Source of the DNA: Gamsiella multidivaricata
Lineage: Eukaryota > Mortierellomycota > Mortierellomycetes > Mortierellales > Mortierellaceae
DNA: 64,000 nucleotides
Assembly (NCBI RefSeq): GCF_025024155.1
Contig: NW_026251713.1
Span: forward strand, 1 to 64,000
Direction: 5' to 3'
Below are positions 50,884 to 62,881 of this stretch, in pieces. The translations under genes were made by a program, and so were the position numbers. Positions within the stretch are counted from its first letter, which is position 1. Each line of letters begins with the position of its first letter. The notes beneath the pieces were generated by a model, which saw nothing but the letters and a program-made list of their open reading frames with translations, made no database searches and was not told the origin of the DNA.

Positions 50884-51585
50884 TGCGTTCTTGTGAGCGG
50901 CTGGTAGCAAGGGGGGTTGAAGAAGTAGAAGAAGAAATATACACAAGGATGTGGCTACTGGTGAAGGAGAGAATCAGAGAAAAGAGTTTAGGGAGCACGG
51001 ATCAGGGCAGACAGGAAAGTACACATCATATACATGTACATCTATGTCTAGCCAAATATGCGTCCATCCAATTCCTCACGCAAGTGTGTTTCTGTGGGGA
51101 GTTGAATGATGTAAGCAAGCCGAAGCGGAGAAGAAGAGTCTAAAACACGGTAGGAAGACGGCGGACAAAAGAAAAAGCAACTGCGACATGGGTCCTGCCC
51201 GCAAAGCATCCATCAAGCGCGCTCTTTTACACCCGCTCAGTCGCGTCGACTACCAACTCTATTTTCCAAGACGGCGGCACTGCGTTTCCTGGTTGGATTT
51301 AAGGTATATATTTTCCACCCAGGCGGCCATCTCTGCGCCACTATTTCTCGCTTGTGGGGGGACGCGAGATCTCTTTTCTCCCAATGGTTCCATGCACTCG
51401 TCATCCCTCTTCGGCTCTCATAGCCCCACATTTCAAATCACTCATCATCGCTTTTGCTCTTCAATTCCGCTTCCGACCGTCTGCGCCCACCTGCCTTTCT
51501 TGCGCCAGCACTTTGATTCCTTTTAGTTTCCGCGTCACATTCAACTTGCGCCTCTTTTCTTTCCTTTCCTCGAACCACCCAAGGC
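50884..51585. other. Divergent promoter region, no gene
   Basis: 702 bases between the AIG1-like gene (-) and the polyQ gene (+). A TATATA stretch near 51304 and a pyrimidine-rich leader precede the ATG at 51586. No coding frame is seen. Confidence 0.55.
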
Positions 51586-52929
51586 ATGTCCAGGCACTCT
51601 TTAGGTCCACTTAAGGACGAGGACTGGATCATTAGCAGTTCGTCTCAAAGCCAGAAACAGCAGCAACAACAACAGCAACAACAACAACAGCAGCAGCAGC
51701 AACAGCAATTGCAGAAGCAAACACAGTCATATAATCAGTATCCAAACTCATATTACAGCCAGCGAACAACGACCGTCGTAGGACCCAGGCGCTCCCTCGA
51801 GTCGTGGCGGAGGCCCAGCTATCTGAGGAACAGCTTCAGTCGTCAGAGTCCTCTCCCACGAGCCATCGAAGGTTCGAGGCTGGAGAGATTGCCGTTGGGA
51901 ACTGGAGAGCCGGCCGGTCCATGGCGAGCGCTGACAGGGCAATTCACACCACAGGATTGGCTGAACTGGAGAGACATGCGGCCAGTGGAGGAGCCTCATC
52001 TTTACAAGGCATACCAAGCTGCCCGAGGAGACAATCGAGGGAGAGGGACCCCAGCGCCTGCACAGAGGGCCTTACTTCCACCACCAACACCAGCAACTCC
52101 GCCAGCAACTCAAAGACCATCCACCCCGCTGCCGTCAGCTCAACAAGCACCACCAGTGCCCTCATCGGCTAGAGAAACAGCAACACGGTCGTTATCTCAA
52201 GCGACATCATCGACTACACCAGCTTTAGATGTGAATGCGCGCGTGGAGGAAGGTCTCGTCAACTTGGACTTTGATGACACATCAACAGAAACTGGAATGT
52301 CCCCGCCACGCATTCCGGCGGCGGTAGCAGATCTGATCGACCTGGACTTCTCAATCGGAGCAAATATGGAGACGAGTCGGATGGGTGGCATGGTGGATAA
52401 GGTCTTTTTGGATGGCGATGTCGATGCGGAGTACATGGTCAAGCAAGGAAACCTTGTCGATTTATCTTTGGGCATCGAGAAGGCATTGATTGACCTCTCG
52501 GACTCCGAGCCTGCTTCTGCCTCAGCTCCCATTATCAGGAAGCAAAGAGCTAGCTTGATCGATTTCACGGACGATGATAACGATGTCAGTGACAGTGATA
52601 TTGACCACGATGGCGACAGCGGCGGCAGTAACAGCAACAACATCAGCATCAGCAGCAACGTTGGTAGCAATATCAATAATAGCATCAATAGGGAAGTCGA
52701 CAGCAGTCAAAACGATAGCGCCGTGGAAGATGATTATGAGAGCGACAGCGAAAGCGATAGCGACAGTGACAGCGATAGTGGCAGTGACAGTGATGACGAT
52801 GATCCCGAATGCTGGCAGACGCTTGCGGACGGAACGATGCTCGTTCGCCTCACGACCTTGGAGAGCATCAGGGGAGACCTACAGCAGGCAAAGGTCACCT
52901 GGGAGGAACTGATGATGGCAAAGATTTGA
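51586..52929 (+). CDS. Uncharacterised polyQ and acidic protein with LIDL-type motifs
   Basis: Single exon of 447 residues that I do not recognise as a named family. In order: a start peptide (MSRHSLGPLKDEDWIISS), a polyQ tract (51658-51711), and a basic Arg/Ser region. A conserved-looking segment around GQFTPQDWLNWRDMRPVEEP follows, then a Pro-rich linker. Repeated short motifs come next (LVNLDFDD, LIDLDFSIG, LVDLSLGIEKALIDLSDSE, LIDFTDDD), then an Asn/Ser stretch and a (Ser-Asp)n run. The ending is structured (CWQTLADGTMLVRLTTLES to EELMMAKI). LVNLD and LIDLD fit the clathrin-box pattern, so a trafficking link is possible but only inferred. AATAAA at 53046-53051 could end the transcript. 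Confidence 0.75.
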   Translation: MSRHSLGPLKDEDWIISSSSQSQKQQQQQQQQQQQQQQQQQLQKQTQSYNQYPNSYYSQRTTTVVGPRRSLESWRRPSYLRNSFSRQSPLPRAIEGSRLERLPLGTGEPAGPWRALTGQFTPQDWLNWRDMRPVEEPHLYKAYQAARGDNRGRGTPAPAQRALLPPPTPATPPATQRPSTPLPSAQQAPPVPSSARETATRSLSQATSSTTPALDVNARVEEGLVNLDFDDTSTETGMSPPRIPAAVADLIDLDFSIGANMETSRMGGMVDKVFLDGDVDAEYMVKQGNLVDLSLGIEKALIDLSDSEPASASAPIIRKQRASLIDFTDDDNDVSDSDIDHDGDSGGSNSNNISISSNVGSNINNSINREVDSSQNDSAVEDDYESDSESDSDSDSDSGSDSDDDDPECWQTLADGTMLVRLTTLESIRGDLQQAKVTWEELMMAKI

Positions 52930-53162
52930 AAAAGACATTATTCTCTTCTGCGCTAGTGCTTTGCTCAGGTATACCCCATTGGAAATTTTCTTCGCTCTTT
53001 GCACTTCCTTTCATTACATTTTTGTACCATATTACATTGCATCGAAATAAAAAAAACCCAATTTAACTTATTGCGGACACACGAACACATTCTGAACTGT
53101 TGATAAACGGTTCTCAGACCTTGGATAAGCGTTTATTGTTGCCAGCATCTGTTCTAAAACTT

Positions 53163-54636
53163 TCAGTCGTACTTCTTGCCGTGATGCTTCTTGCCGTGAT
53201 GCTTCTTGCCGCCAATTTTCTTGGATTGATGGAAGTGGACTTCAGTGGCGACACCCTTCTTCGTGGTGACAGTGATAGCCGAAGTCTTTTTCAGGATCTT
53301 GTCGCAGGCCAGGTTGACCCATGAGGCAGCATAGCGCTGACCCATGAAGGTCAGCAAATTGTCTGCGACATCAGTCGCAGGTGAAGGGCGACCTACGATC
53401 TGCTTTGCAATCGATTGGATATAGCCAGGTGCAATCTTGTCAAAATTAATGCAGTAGTCCTTCGGGCTCGCCAGGTACAGATGGGGGACTAAAGGCTGAT
53501 CCACGCCCTTACGATAGGCATTCAGCTTTCGGATTGAGGGCTTGTTGTTGGACAGGACCATTGGGTCGCTGGAGGGAATCAGAGCCACGGGCGCCCGTTG
53601 ACGCGTTGCATGCAACTCGTTCAGAGCCATGGAACCGAGCATCACGTTAGGCTCCATCAATGAAGGGGCCTTGAAGGGTTTGCACTTGATAGCCTGTCGA
53701 TGCAGAATTAAAAAGTGCTTAGTTGCGTGCAGAAATGCAAGCATTCATGTAGGTTGCGTATGTACAAGAAAGGACGTTTACATACAGGGTCAATGAGCTC
53801 CGCAACCAAAGCATTATCGGAACCATTAGCGAACTCGACAAACTTCTTCAACTTCTGTCTGTTCGCCTTGGTGGCCTGGGCAAAGCGGTTACCCTTTTGA
53901 AGGTAAGTCGTGATAACATTATCGCTCTGGTCCTGGTCAATGATACCAAAGTGACGAGTGGTCGGGCAGGGGTTGCCATGGATGTCTGTGCCGATGGGAG
54001 GGATGACGACATCTTTGCCGGACTTGTCTGCAGCATGGACGACCTTGAAAAAGTGCTCGGCTCCGCAGAACGCGACCTGACTAAAGATGTCCGTACTCGA
54101 GAGTCCGTTAGTACAGCGTTGGATATCGCCTGTGAGGGTGACAGAGTCTGAATTGGCACCGAACCACAGACCCACGACGGCGTTCTTTGGCAGCTTGGGC
54201 ACAATGGGATCAATCGCAGGCTTTGTGCCTGAATATAGAAAAGCGAGGAGGCCAGTTAGGCAATTAAAATAATACGCGACTTTGGCCAAGGGCAGTGCTC
54301 GGTAATGAACCAATGGGTCGGAGGACGACACAGTAAGCTTGACTATTGTCATTATTCTGCTCGTATTGTCGTACCTTCGTTGATGACCAATGGGTGATAC
54401 ACAGCAAAGGTCTTTGTGTCCGGGTCAAAGATGGTAGCCTCCACAAAGACCTGCTGGTCTGGGTTCGTCTGATCGCAGTTACCCTTCTTGAGGATATAGG
54501 GCGTGGCAAGACCCTTGGCGGAGAAAGGATACTTGGGGACGTGCAAGAAGCACGCTCCAGGATCACTCTTAGCCTCGGTAAGAGCCATTAGCGAGGCAGA
54601 GAGGGAAAGAAGCACAAATGAGGCGAATTTGACCAT
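53163..54636 (-). CDS. Secreted Cys-containing protein with His/Lys repeat tail, unknown function
   Basis: Exons 54636-54375, 54228-53786 and 53693-53163 close in phase (1, 0) to 411 residues. A clear signal peptide (MVKFASFVLLSLSASLMALTEA) precedes a body with about eight cysteines, an even number that would suit disulfides. The body includes GLWFGANSDSVTLTG, HFGIIDQDQSDNVITTYL and SNNKPSIRKLNAYRKG. The C-terminus carries tandem KKHHG units (GGKKHHGKKHHGKKYD). I do not recognise a catalytic family. Function could be metal binding or wall association through the His/Lys tail, but that is inference. It has no GPI signal or membrane segment after the leader. Confidence 0.85.
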
Positions 54637-56304
54637 GATGGAGGAATAGGAGGGTGGATAGGGGTGTAGATGAAGAAGAAAGGTTATTTGAGGTGAGGGT
54701 CTCGCTGAAAGGCGTCAATGAGAATGGATACTGGAATGTGGATGCCGGGTGAAGAGAGCGAGGCCAATATCAAAGGACGAAAGGGGCGTGGTGAGGTCTG
54801 TTGGGTGACGAGGGGGTTGAAAATGGGTAGAGAAAGGATTCGACGAGGAGAAATGTTAAGAAGAGGACAAGATGGACGAGGACCAAGTCAGTGTTTTTTA
54901 ACAAAAAAGTTGGTGCTCCCCTGCCGAAACCATAAGAAGGGTGCCTCCCGCTTTCAGCCCGAGTCCTTCAGTTTGGCGGCCATTCTTTGCCTGAACATTG
55001 GGACGGTCGATGTGCTATTTTTCTCCGCGCGGCCGCGTTCATTCGCAGCCAAGCATTGGAATCACAGCAGCAATCCAAACCGGAAAAAGTTTTTTTTTTT
55101 TTTAGATCTTAAAGACATATTCGTCTCCCTTCCTACGGTGGTTATTGGACAAATGTCTTGCACCATGGACATCTTGAGTTACTGAGTCTCGGTGCCTCAA
55201 TCGTCTAGGCATAACGGACACAATAAAGACAGCGGACGAGCATCACATAGCCTCGGTGCTCTCAATTTTTTTGTTGGTTTTTTTCCCCTTCCACTAGATG
55301 ACACCTTGCAAGTTCCAAATACGCCTCTGTCGGGGTCATTGGATTATTTTTTCCGAGCCTTCCAGACACTTGTGCTCATCATTTTGCAACGCAGCAAAGG
55401 CTTGGACCTCTACATTTGGGCGGACGATTTTTTCAGCGGCCTATTATGGGAACTGAAGGGTCAACTGCGGAAAATGCGTGCAGAAAACCAGCCTCATGAA
55501 AATAAAAATAAAAACGCTACTGCTGCTTCTCTCGATTTCAACCTGATACGTTTCTCTGAACTTTCGAACAGGAATGTCCACTCTAGCGTCGAGGCATATA
55601 TTAGAAACCCTGGAGTACAATTTCCTTGAAAACATTCCCCTTTCTAAATTATACTTGAGACTGATTCATCAAAATTAGTTTCCATGACTGAGGAAAGAGT
55701 ACCAAACAATAAGCAGCTTAAAGCCATGGAAGGAAACATTGCGCGTAAAACCTAAATGACCTGATCTCGGACTATGGACGAATGGAGAGATACTCGCTTT
55801 GTTTGTGCCCTTGGCTCATGTATAGTACATGTGTAATAGATATCGAATTTTCACCAGTTACACGTTTGTCCGGTGAACACGGAGACTTTGTAGAGAAGAG
55901 ATGGGCGCAATTTCAATAATGTTTACACACAAAATACTGAAGACAACTAGCATGCCGCCATGTCAACAATGCGACAGGCGGGTGAAAACTGAAAAAGGAT
56001 TACAGCACACAACCAAAGGGATACGTGAGCCCTTCCACCTTTGACGACCTTTCTCGCGTCCTTTGGCGAAGATTAGTGCCTTTACGTTCTATGGGCTCAT
56101 TTCCCTGGGTCAAGTACCCCTCATACTAAGTATCGCCTTTGAGTTTGCTACGCTCACCCATTCGACAATGCAGCATCCTCATGTCAGAACGGTAGCTCCA
56201 CTATAGTAAGAGAAGCTTTAGGTCATTCTGACGGTACCCGAGGCCTATATGACTTGAATGAAATATAATTGCTATAATTCTCCTGAAGGTAGAGCTCAAC
56301 GAAT

Positions 56305-56345
<41 letters not shown>

Positions 56346-57643
56346 CAAATTATATAGAGGTCAGCCCGCACAAGCAACGGCGCACAGAATTGAAATGAAA
56401 TATCGCAAAGGTGTCGTGAGAGCTACTCTTTCTTCTCCTCTTCCTTATCTGCGAAGAGACTGTATACTAGATGCAGGCTGAAGTAAGCAGTTGTCTGGAT
56501 CGGAAATGCCTGCAGGGGTTCAAGATGAACGAACGGATGAGCATTTACCTATCTTTTCTTGATTTCAAGCTACGACAAAGAATAAAATGGACTAGTTTCA
56601 CAGTGTCTCGATTTGGTGAGATTTGTCCAGCCGCCCTCTTTGGAGAACATTTTTACATCATCCCGCACGCTTTTCCATACATGCCAGGATAAACCCTGAG
56701 TGCTCCCTGTTCCTCACAATGTCCCCATGCCGTCCGAAATATTCAAGTTGCAAAGGAAACAAGGAACGTCATGAACTAAAGGAATGGTGCTGCTTACCTG
56801 CTTATGAAACTGCATATCTGTTTCGCTTGAGCGAGCAGACAACTAACATCAACTTTCTATAGCCATTCAGGCCATCCCCCAATCGCAACAGCCGTTGATA
56901 GCCAGTCATATATTCTCATACAGAACCCATTTCTTGGTTCATGGGAAACGATACGGATCACAATTGGATATGACGATCGGCCACAGCCCAGAGAGATGCT
57001 TCACTAAGTGGTTGGATGGAAGAGTGCAAACCAAGTTATCAACCTGTTATATAGAAGGAACGTCCTTCAACAGTAGCCGCTTAACACATTCATGGTGACC
57101 CAAAGCATATGAAAAATAAAAAGACAAGGGTTGTCGGTCTTGTTTGACAGTCCCTACAGGAAACCCGTGGTGCCTTTGCCAAAGAAGAAAGGTATTAGTT
57201 AGGGCACAGGCCCATTTTCTGGACTAAGCGAGCTACATAGACGCAGTAAAGAAGCTCTACCCTTTCAGGAAGAGATGACGTATCTGATTGACTATACATT
57301 ATTCATCTCATCTTTATTCTTGAACGCATTTCCTGTCGCTGCGGGGCAGATACCGGCCGCATTTGTGATCAATGCGTGGAAGAAACGACCGAAGAAAGAG
57401 GAAAACAAAAACGTTGCCGAAAGACTGATTTCTCCACCATGTCCCATAAGGATAGGAGTGCATCAGTTTGGCTGGTTGCTCTGCAATCGTCTTGTCAATC
57501 AGCTTTATCACAGCAATCAGCAATTTCGTCTGCAACATCTTTTTTTTTTGGTTCTTCTTCATTTATACAAAGAAGGAACAGGAAATAGCTTTATAGAAAT
57601 GCGAATGTATGTAAGCGTCCTGTGTAAAAATAACATGTTCGAT
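54637..57643. other. Gene-poor 3 kb with a 40-base T run
   Basis: No gene is supported. The left end is the purine-rich flank of the secreted-protein gene. An open frame at 55192-55629 (+) encodes 145 residues but is A/T-driven with no recognised domain. A 40-base T run lies at 56306-56345. Frames at 56471-57098 and 57275-57718 show no family resemblance. The region marks a change from dense conserved genes to decaying sequence. Confidence 0.55.
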
Positions 57644-58491
57644 CTACGTATCATGGCTCCGCTCCAAAAGGATCCTCTTGGCGACTGGGACCTTCTTCAA
57701 ACTGTGCATCAGGTATAGCGCTGCGGCCGAGAGCGTCAGCAATCCAGTCTGATGGACAGTGCCGAGCAAGACTGGGATTATGTACAACAGGGTCGCAATG
57801 CCAAGTCCGACTTGGCAGCAGGCGACTCCCATCAGTGCATTCGCACCAACGCTGATATGAGGAAGCAGAGGCAGTCCACGCGAGTACAGGAACAAGGAAG
57901 TAACAGCAGTGAATGTCGTAGCCTAGTTCCGAGTCATAGTGTAGTGTCGATGAATCAAGTTAGGCCAAGAAATGATGATAGTGAGTACCGTCAACTGCTG
58001 TAAACAAAAAAACGAGAGAACGACTTACGAGAACACAGTGGTTGAACTGGATGGTGACCTGGTTGTCAAACATGTTTCTCCAGAATCCGATCGTGGGGTT
58101 ATTGCCCCTTGTGCAGAAAATTATTATCGAACAGTTCCCTCATAGGAGGCACCAGACGGCCATCCATCAACGAGAACTCGTTGTAGGCCAAACCAGCATC
58201 CAAACCAGCGACGAACGTACCAGGAATGGCAGTCAATAACACAAGAGCAGAAATGCCATTGGTACCGCCCTTGAAGCGCTTCAGCACCGGGTTGTTGATC
58301 GCACCAGCCAAAGACTAGGAGAATGAGAAAAAAGTGTCGTAGCACAAAGTGTTGGCTGCAGGTTGTACAAATGGAAGCTTACAAAGCAGGAGTAGTGTCA
58401 AGGATGTACATCTCATAAGTACCCTTCAGTCCAGTCATCACTGCACCCATGTAGATCAAGAACTCGCTTCCCAGTGTGTCGCCAAGCGATA
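57644..58491 (-). pseudogene. COX15 (heme A synthase) pseudogene, C-terminal part
   Basis: COX15 converts heme O to heme A in the mitochondrial inner membrane. Three exon-like blocks survive on the minus strand: 58491-58383 (YRLATH then, shifted, GSEFLIYMGAVMTGL), 58314-58029 (SLAGAINNPVLKRFKGG, FVAGLDAGLAYNEFSLM, then, shifted, GFWRNMFDNQVTIQFNH) and 57922-57644 (HISVGANALMGVACCQVGLG, VHQTGLLTLSAAALYLMHS). One base is missing near 58473 and one is extra in the G4 run at 58105-58108. The splice phase between the first two blocks also fails to match. Retained introns argue for a duplicated genomic copy, not a retrocopy. The N-terminal half is absent or unrecognisable. Fragments at 58500-58900 might be remnants. 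Confidence 0.85.
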
Positions 58492-59222
58492 CTGTGTGAA
58501 AATGATGGGATTCAAGCCAAATGTATACAAGCAGACACTATCGAGCTCCTGGGAAAAAGCGCGGAGAAAAACCAACAGGAAAGGTCTTGTTCTTTTTTGC
58601 TGCTCCCCAAGCATCTTAGCAGACAACCTTACTAATGATCCATGCATTATTGTTGTCCGCAACACCGTTCTTGAGTAAAAGGAGAGATGCCATCATTGCT
58701 CAAGCCGGTACCGGCTCATGGGTATCTGCTGCGATCTGTATCCACGGATGTCTTTCCAGGCACCGAAGTGGCCCAGACTCGGCATTCGAGAGCGTTTCCA
58801 GGCCAAGAATCGGTGGCAGAGTAATTGCTTTTCGATGGCCATCATTGGCGTGTCGCTTGAGCTATGTGCAGGCTGCGTTGAGCAGGCGTAGTTCTCAGTT
58901 TCGCCTTGGTTCGTGAACGCGTTTTTTGTGGTGTGATTTTACCACCGCTCGAACGTTAGAGGAACGCTGCTCAGCGGCTCTTCCTATTTCTACGCCCCAA
59001 TGCTGCTGCCTAACACCATCGCTTCTTCGTGCACGGTCGAAGACCTGTGGGCTGTGCAAGTCTTTTTCTTTAGTTGGTTGTCTGCTTCCAGGGATGGATG
59101 GCAAGATTGCTCCCAATGTTGCGCCAAGATTTTGTTCCTTCGCCATTGCCTCTTATTGCTTTTCTGTTTTCTTTCCTTCCTTCACTCCTGCCCGTCTATC
59201 CCCTTGCCTTACGGACATTACC
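58492..59222. other. Region between COX15 pseudogene and LRR-type gene
   Basis: On the minus strand a frame around 58640-58700 and a basic stretch around 58760-58830 could be degenerate COX15 presequence and first exon, but I cannot support that. The part next to 59223 is pyrimidine-rich, like the leaders of other genes here. Confidence 0.4.
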
Positions 59223-62200
59223 ATGAACCTTGATGCTACGGACCTGCATCCCTCGCAGGCCTTTCGACTGCGTACACCCCCAGGCTCATCCACACAAGCC
59301 GATATCGTCACGGTCAAAACTCGACTCGACAATAAAACCGACCAACACATCGTTTTGTGGAAGGATGTCCTGCTTTACTTTGAGAATGCCAAATGCGCCA
59401 TGAAAGCCGGAGAAATAGTTGCGTTCCTGACCGACGACAGCTTTGTCCAGTAAGTTGTGAGGGAAAAGCAGATGACCATTGGCTATAGCGCCATTGCTAA
59501 TTGCTATCATTCTCTATTATAAACTGTAGTCTTGAGCCTCTGAGGATCGATCATCATCCTGGAGTTGTGCTCGACGTGATTGTCAGCAGCACCGGACAAA
59601 ATACCATCGGCCGTGCAAGGGATGAAGGATCTCTCCAGCAAACCGTATCCACAGTGCCAGCCGCTCCCTCTTTCGCTATGGGTATGCTAGCCAAGGCCAC
59701 TGCCCTCTTGCGACGCATCTCGCTCTCGTATGCGGCTGCTGATGGCGCGGAATCTGTTACACAGCAAGTCACTGCCCTCTCCATATTGGACCAGACGCCC
59801 TCGCATAAATGTCCCGTTGTCTGCTCAACCAAGATAACACAGCAGCTGACCATGTCTCCCCAGGTCTGTCCCAACCAGTGCTTTTTGCAGCTTCGGGACA
59901 CCCAGTATGGTCAAATGGACATTGCCGCAGAAGTTCACAAGAATAGGTCACTTCAAGAGCAGATGCTCCGACTACAGCAGCAGATGGACGAGAAGGACAG
60001 GATTGCGCAAAAGCAACTGTTGGAGGCACAACAACATTTGCTAAAGAAGCAGGAGCAAATAATCCAGATGCAACAATAGGCCCTCGATCGCCCAGCCATG
60101 ATCCAAAGCCGTGTCCAGGCCGCCCTTACCCAGACCTACGAGCCTCACGAGTACCCTCTTCCACGGCTCTTCATTGTTCTCCCAAAGGCATCAAGGCGTC
60201 GTGACAAGTTGCTCAATCCTTTCTTGGACCAGTATCGTCTCTATTTTTTGTGCGAATGCGGCACTCACACCATGTCCGAGGGAACCAAGCTACCGCACGA
60301 GATCCACCTGGCCAAACACGAGGGATACGACCTAGGCCGCCCGAACGAGTTCTTTGAGAAGTACGGATCCTATGTCCTGACGCTGATGCAGATGATCAAG
60401 TACGGAATCACAATCGCCGGGGCGGTTGTGCCACCACTGGCGCATTTCAAGATTGTAGAGGGAATCGAGCCAGTCGGGGAGCAGCTCAAGTTCGTGAAAG
60501 AGAACTTTGGACCACTGGTAGACAATACGATCAACTTTATTGAAGGCCAGCAGCAAAATAACAAGGGTGGGGCAGACGCAGCTGAAGGACAGACGAGGAT
60601 GGACAAACTTGATGTCCTAGAGGCAGCAAACCTTCGACAACTAGAGTCGTACCTGAAGGGCCAGGACAAGGGTCGCGCTCTAGGCAACCTGTATCAGATT
60701 GTCACTGCGGAGGGATACGTCAAATGGGTCTGCATCAATCATTACCGTAAGAACTATCATGAGTCAGCAGTGCAGCAGTTGAGAGATATGGTGGAAGTCA
60801 ACAATGGAGGTTTCGATGAGGAGAAGGGCAGGATGAATATCAATCTGATATCCGCCGACCATGCAAAGCAGTTCTACAAGGCACTGGTCAAAGCACGAAG
60901 GATCCATGACCTGTCAGTAGAGCTGCAGTGGGATATGACACTGGACGATCATCGGAAGTTCCGTGCCGCTATCACGAATGCGAGCACAGCTTGCCTGACA
61001 CTAGGATTTCACCTTCTCTACAGTACCGAATGGCCAGAATTGAATTCTATCAGCCCTAATCGATGCTTTGACCCGACCATGGAGCTCCTGTCAAACGGGC
61101 GACCCCAATATGCCGTACTAAGCGGGTTTGAGGACCTCTTCTCCCGGATCAGTAGTTCCTCCATCAGGCGCGCTCCACGACTTCGAATTGTAACTATATG
61201 GTGCATTCACCTCAAGGACGCCGCGTCCCAGACAACATTCGCCAGATTTCTTCAGAACTGTCCCAATCTGACAAAGCTGCAGCTTGGAACAAGTAACCCG
61301 GGCGTCATCTTCGATATAGTTAAGCACAATGTTGAGTATTTGTCAAACCTCAAAGTACTGGAACTATTTTGTGGGACATATCCAAAGGTCCATATCATCA
61401 TCGACTTTCTCAAGGGCGAGATTCAGGGCGCATGGGCCGAATTAAACAGTACTTGGAGTTATAACCCATTGTATCTGCCGTTTTTTCTGAAGGGTCTACT
61501 CACTCGACTGACGGTTACGAATGCCGTTATTGATCAAGCGGAGGGATTACTTCCAGTGATCCTATCCCTAAATCCAAGGCTCTTGGAAGTCGAGCTCAAT
61601 TGCCCATGTGCCCGATTTCTTGAGATGCTCAGCCTGATTATATGGGCGAGAAAGCAAGGGAGAGAAGAGGGATACATCTACGCACCATTACGAATCGACT
61701 TTGATTCCGACGGCACAGACGATGATCGTATCATCTCCGCTGTACGCCTCTCGGAGGAGTCTGATGTGCTCGACATGTCCACTGACATCGAACTGAGGTC
61801 TGGATCACGGCCTGATCAGGACTATCTCCCCCGGCTGATCAGTGAATACGAATGGTCGATCAAGGTACTGAATACCCTACGTGGAGCACTCAGCGATATT
61901 ATTGCTCAGCAACTAGACAAATCAACAAAAGAGAAGGGATCTAAGATCACGACTCTTATGCAGGACTCATATAATCTGTCCTCTGCGGGTCTGGAGTGCA
62001 TGGGTCGAGTCATAGATCGGTCGAGCTATCTGCAGGTGCCCCAGTTCCACGTTGATAACCCGTTGGTTGACGATGCAGTGGAGAGCCGGCTGCTTTATAG
62101 GCACAAGGAGGCGTTGACTGCGTTGAAGGTGGATGTAACATCGCACGATTCACATATCCCATGGCTCGCGAAAACCTTCTTGATAAGACGCGATGTGCGA

Positions 62201-62686
62201 AGGCTGAAGAATGTCTATTTCAGAGGCGAGTACAGAGTCCCTTTTCCGCAAGAGTACATTCCGTGGCTCGCTGCAATGGTCTCCTCTCCAAACAATCCAT
62301 CCATCCACGAGTCTTCCCTATCACAGAGCCTCGCAAATCCCCAGATACCGCCGTCGATCGAGGCTGCTGCTAATGCTTCGACGGCATGGGGGCCATTGTA
62401 GGAGTTCGAACTGTCCAGATTTTCACTTGAACCGGAAGACTGGAAGATAATTATCGAGGCGCTTGATTTTTCTAGACTGAAGGAACTAAGGATTTCCGGG
62501 GGCAACTTTTCAATCGAGCAGTTCAATATACTGGTCGATTGCATCTCAGACGTTGGTTCTAATGTACCGTTAGAACGTTTCTACTTTTCTTGGCCAACTT
62601 TTTCTGAAGAAAGGGGGTTTGACTATGCTCTGAAGCTATACAGGACACTTGGTGAGGAAGCGCCTCAACTCGAACCTTTCGAATAG
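59223..62686 (+). pseudogene. Large LRR-like gene interrupted by two in-frame TAG codons
   Basis: Exons 59223-59449 and 59530-62686 join in phase 2 (GTAAGT...CTGTAG). The frame then runs about 1125 codons with only two internal stops, TAG at 60077-60079 and TAG at 62399-62401, and ends at TAG 62684-62686. Sequence stays protein-like across both: a Gln-rich coiled coil (QEQMLRLQQQMDEKDRI, QEQIIQMQQ) up to the first, then ALDRPAMIQSRVQ. The second lies between STAWGPL and EFELSRFSLEPEDW. The N-terminal unit (ATDLHPSQAFRLRTPP) and LRR-like segments (CPNLTKLQLGTSNPG, LSNLKVLELFCGTYP, LKELRISGGNFSIEQFNIL) recall a big uncharacterised Mortierella family, from memory. Both stops are one C-to-T step from CAG. 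Confidence 0.8.
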
Positions 62687-62881
62687 TGATCTCACGTTAC
62701 AAAAATTGTACTTGTTGGAAATAAAGGTCCAGAAGCCTCCTTCCTTGTTTCTTAGTAGAGCTGCACCTACTGTATTCAGCAGCTTGCAGCAGCAGCAGTT
62801 TCGATACGCAAAAGTTTGTTTTTGTCCGCATTCTCCTGATATCCCGGCTTTCGCAGTAAGTGCTTGAGGCGGCAAAAGAAG

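Noticed and set aside
55192..55629. 145-codon plus-strand frame in the desert
   Set aside because: No recognisable domain and A/T-rich codons. Kept only as a remark, since it could be a real orphan gene but nothing supports it.
57275..57718. 147-codon plus-strand frame
   Set aside because: It overlaps the COX15 pseudogene antisense and shows no family resemblance.
60077..60079. TAG reassigned to glutamine in this organism
   Set aside because: Other genes in the window (SWI3-like, F-box) end at TAG in the expected place, so a general reassignment does not fit.
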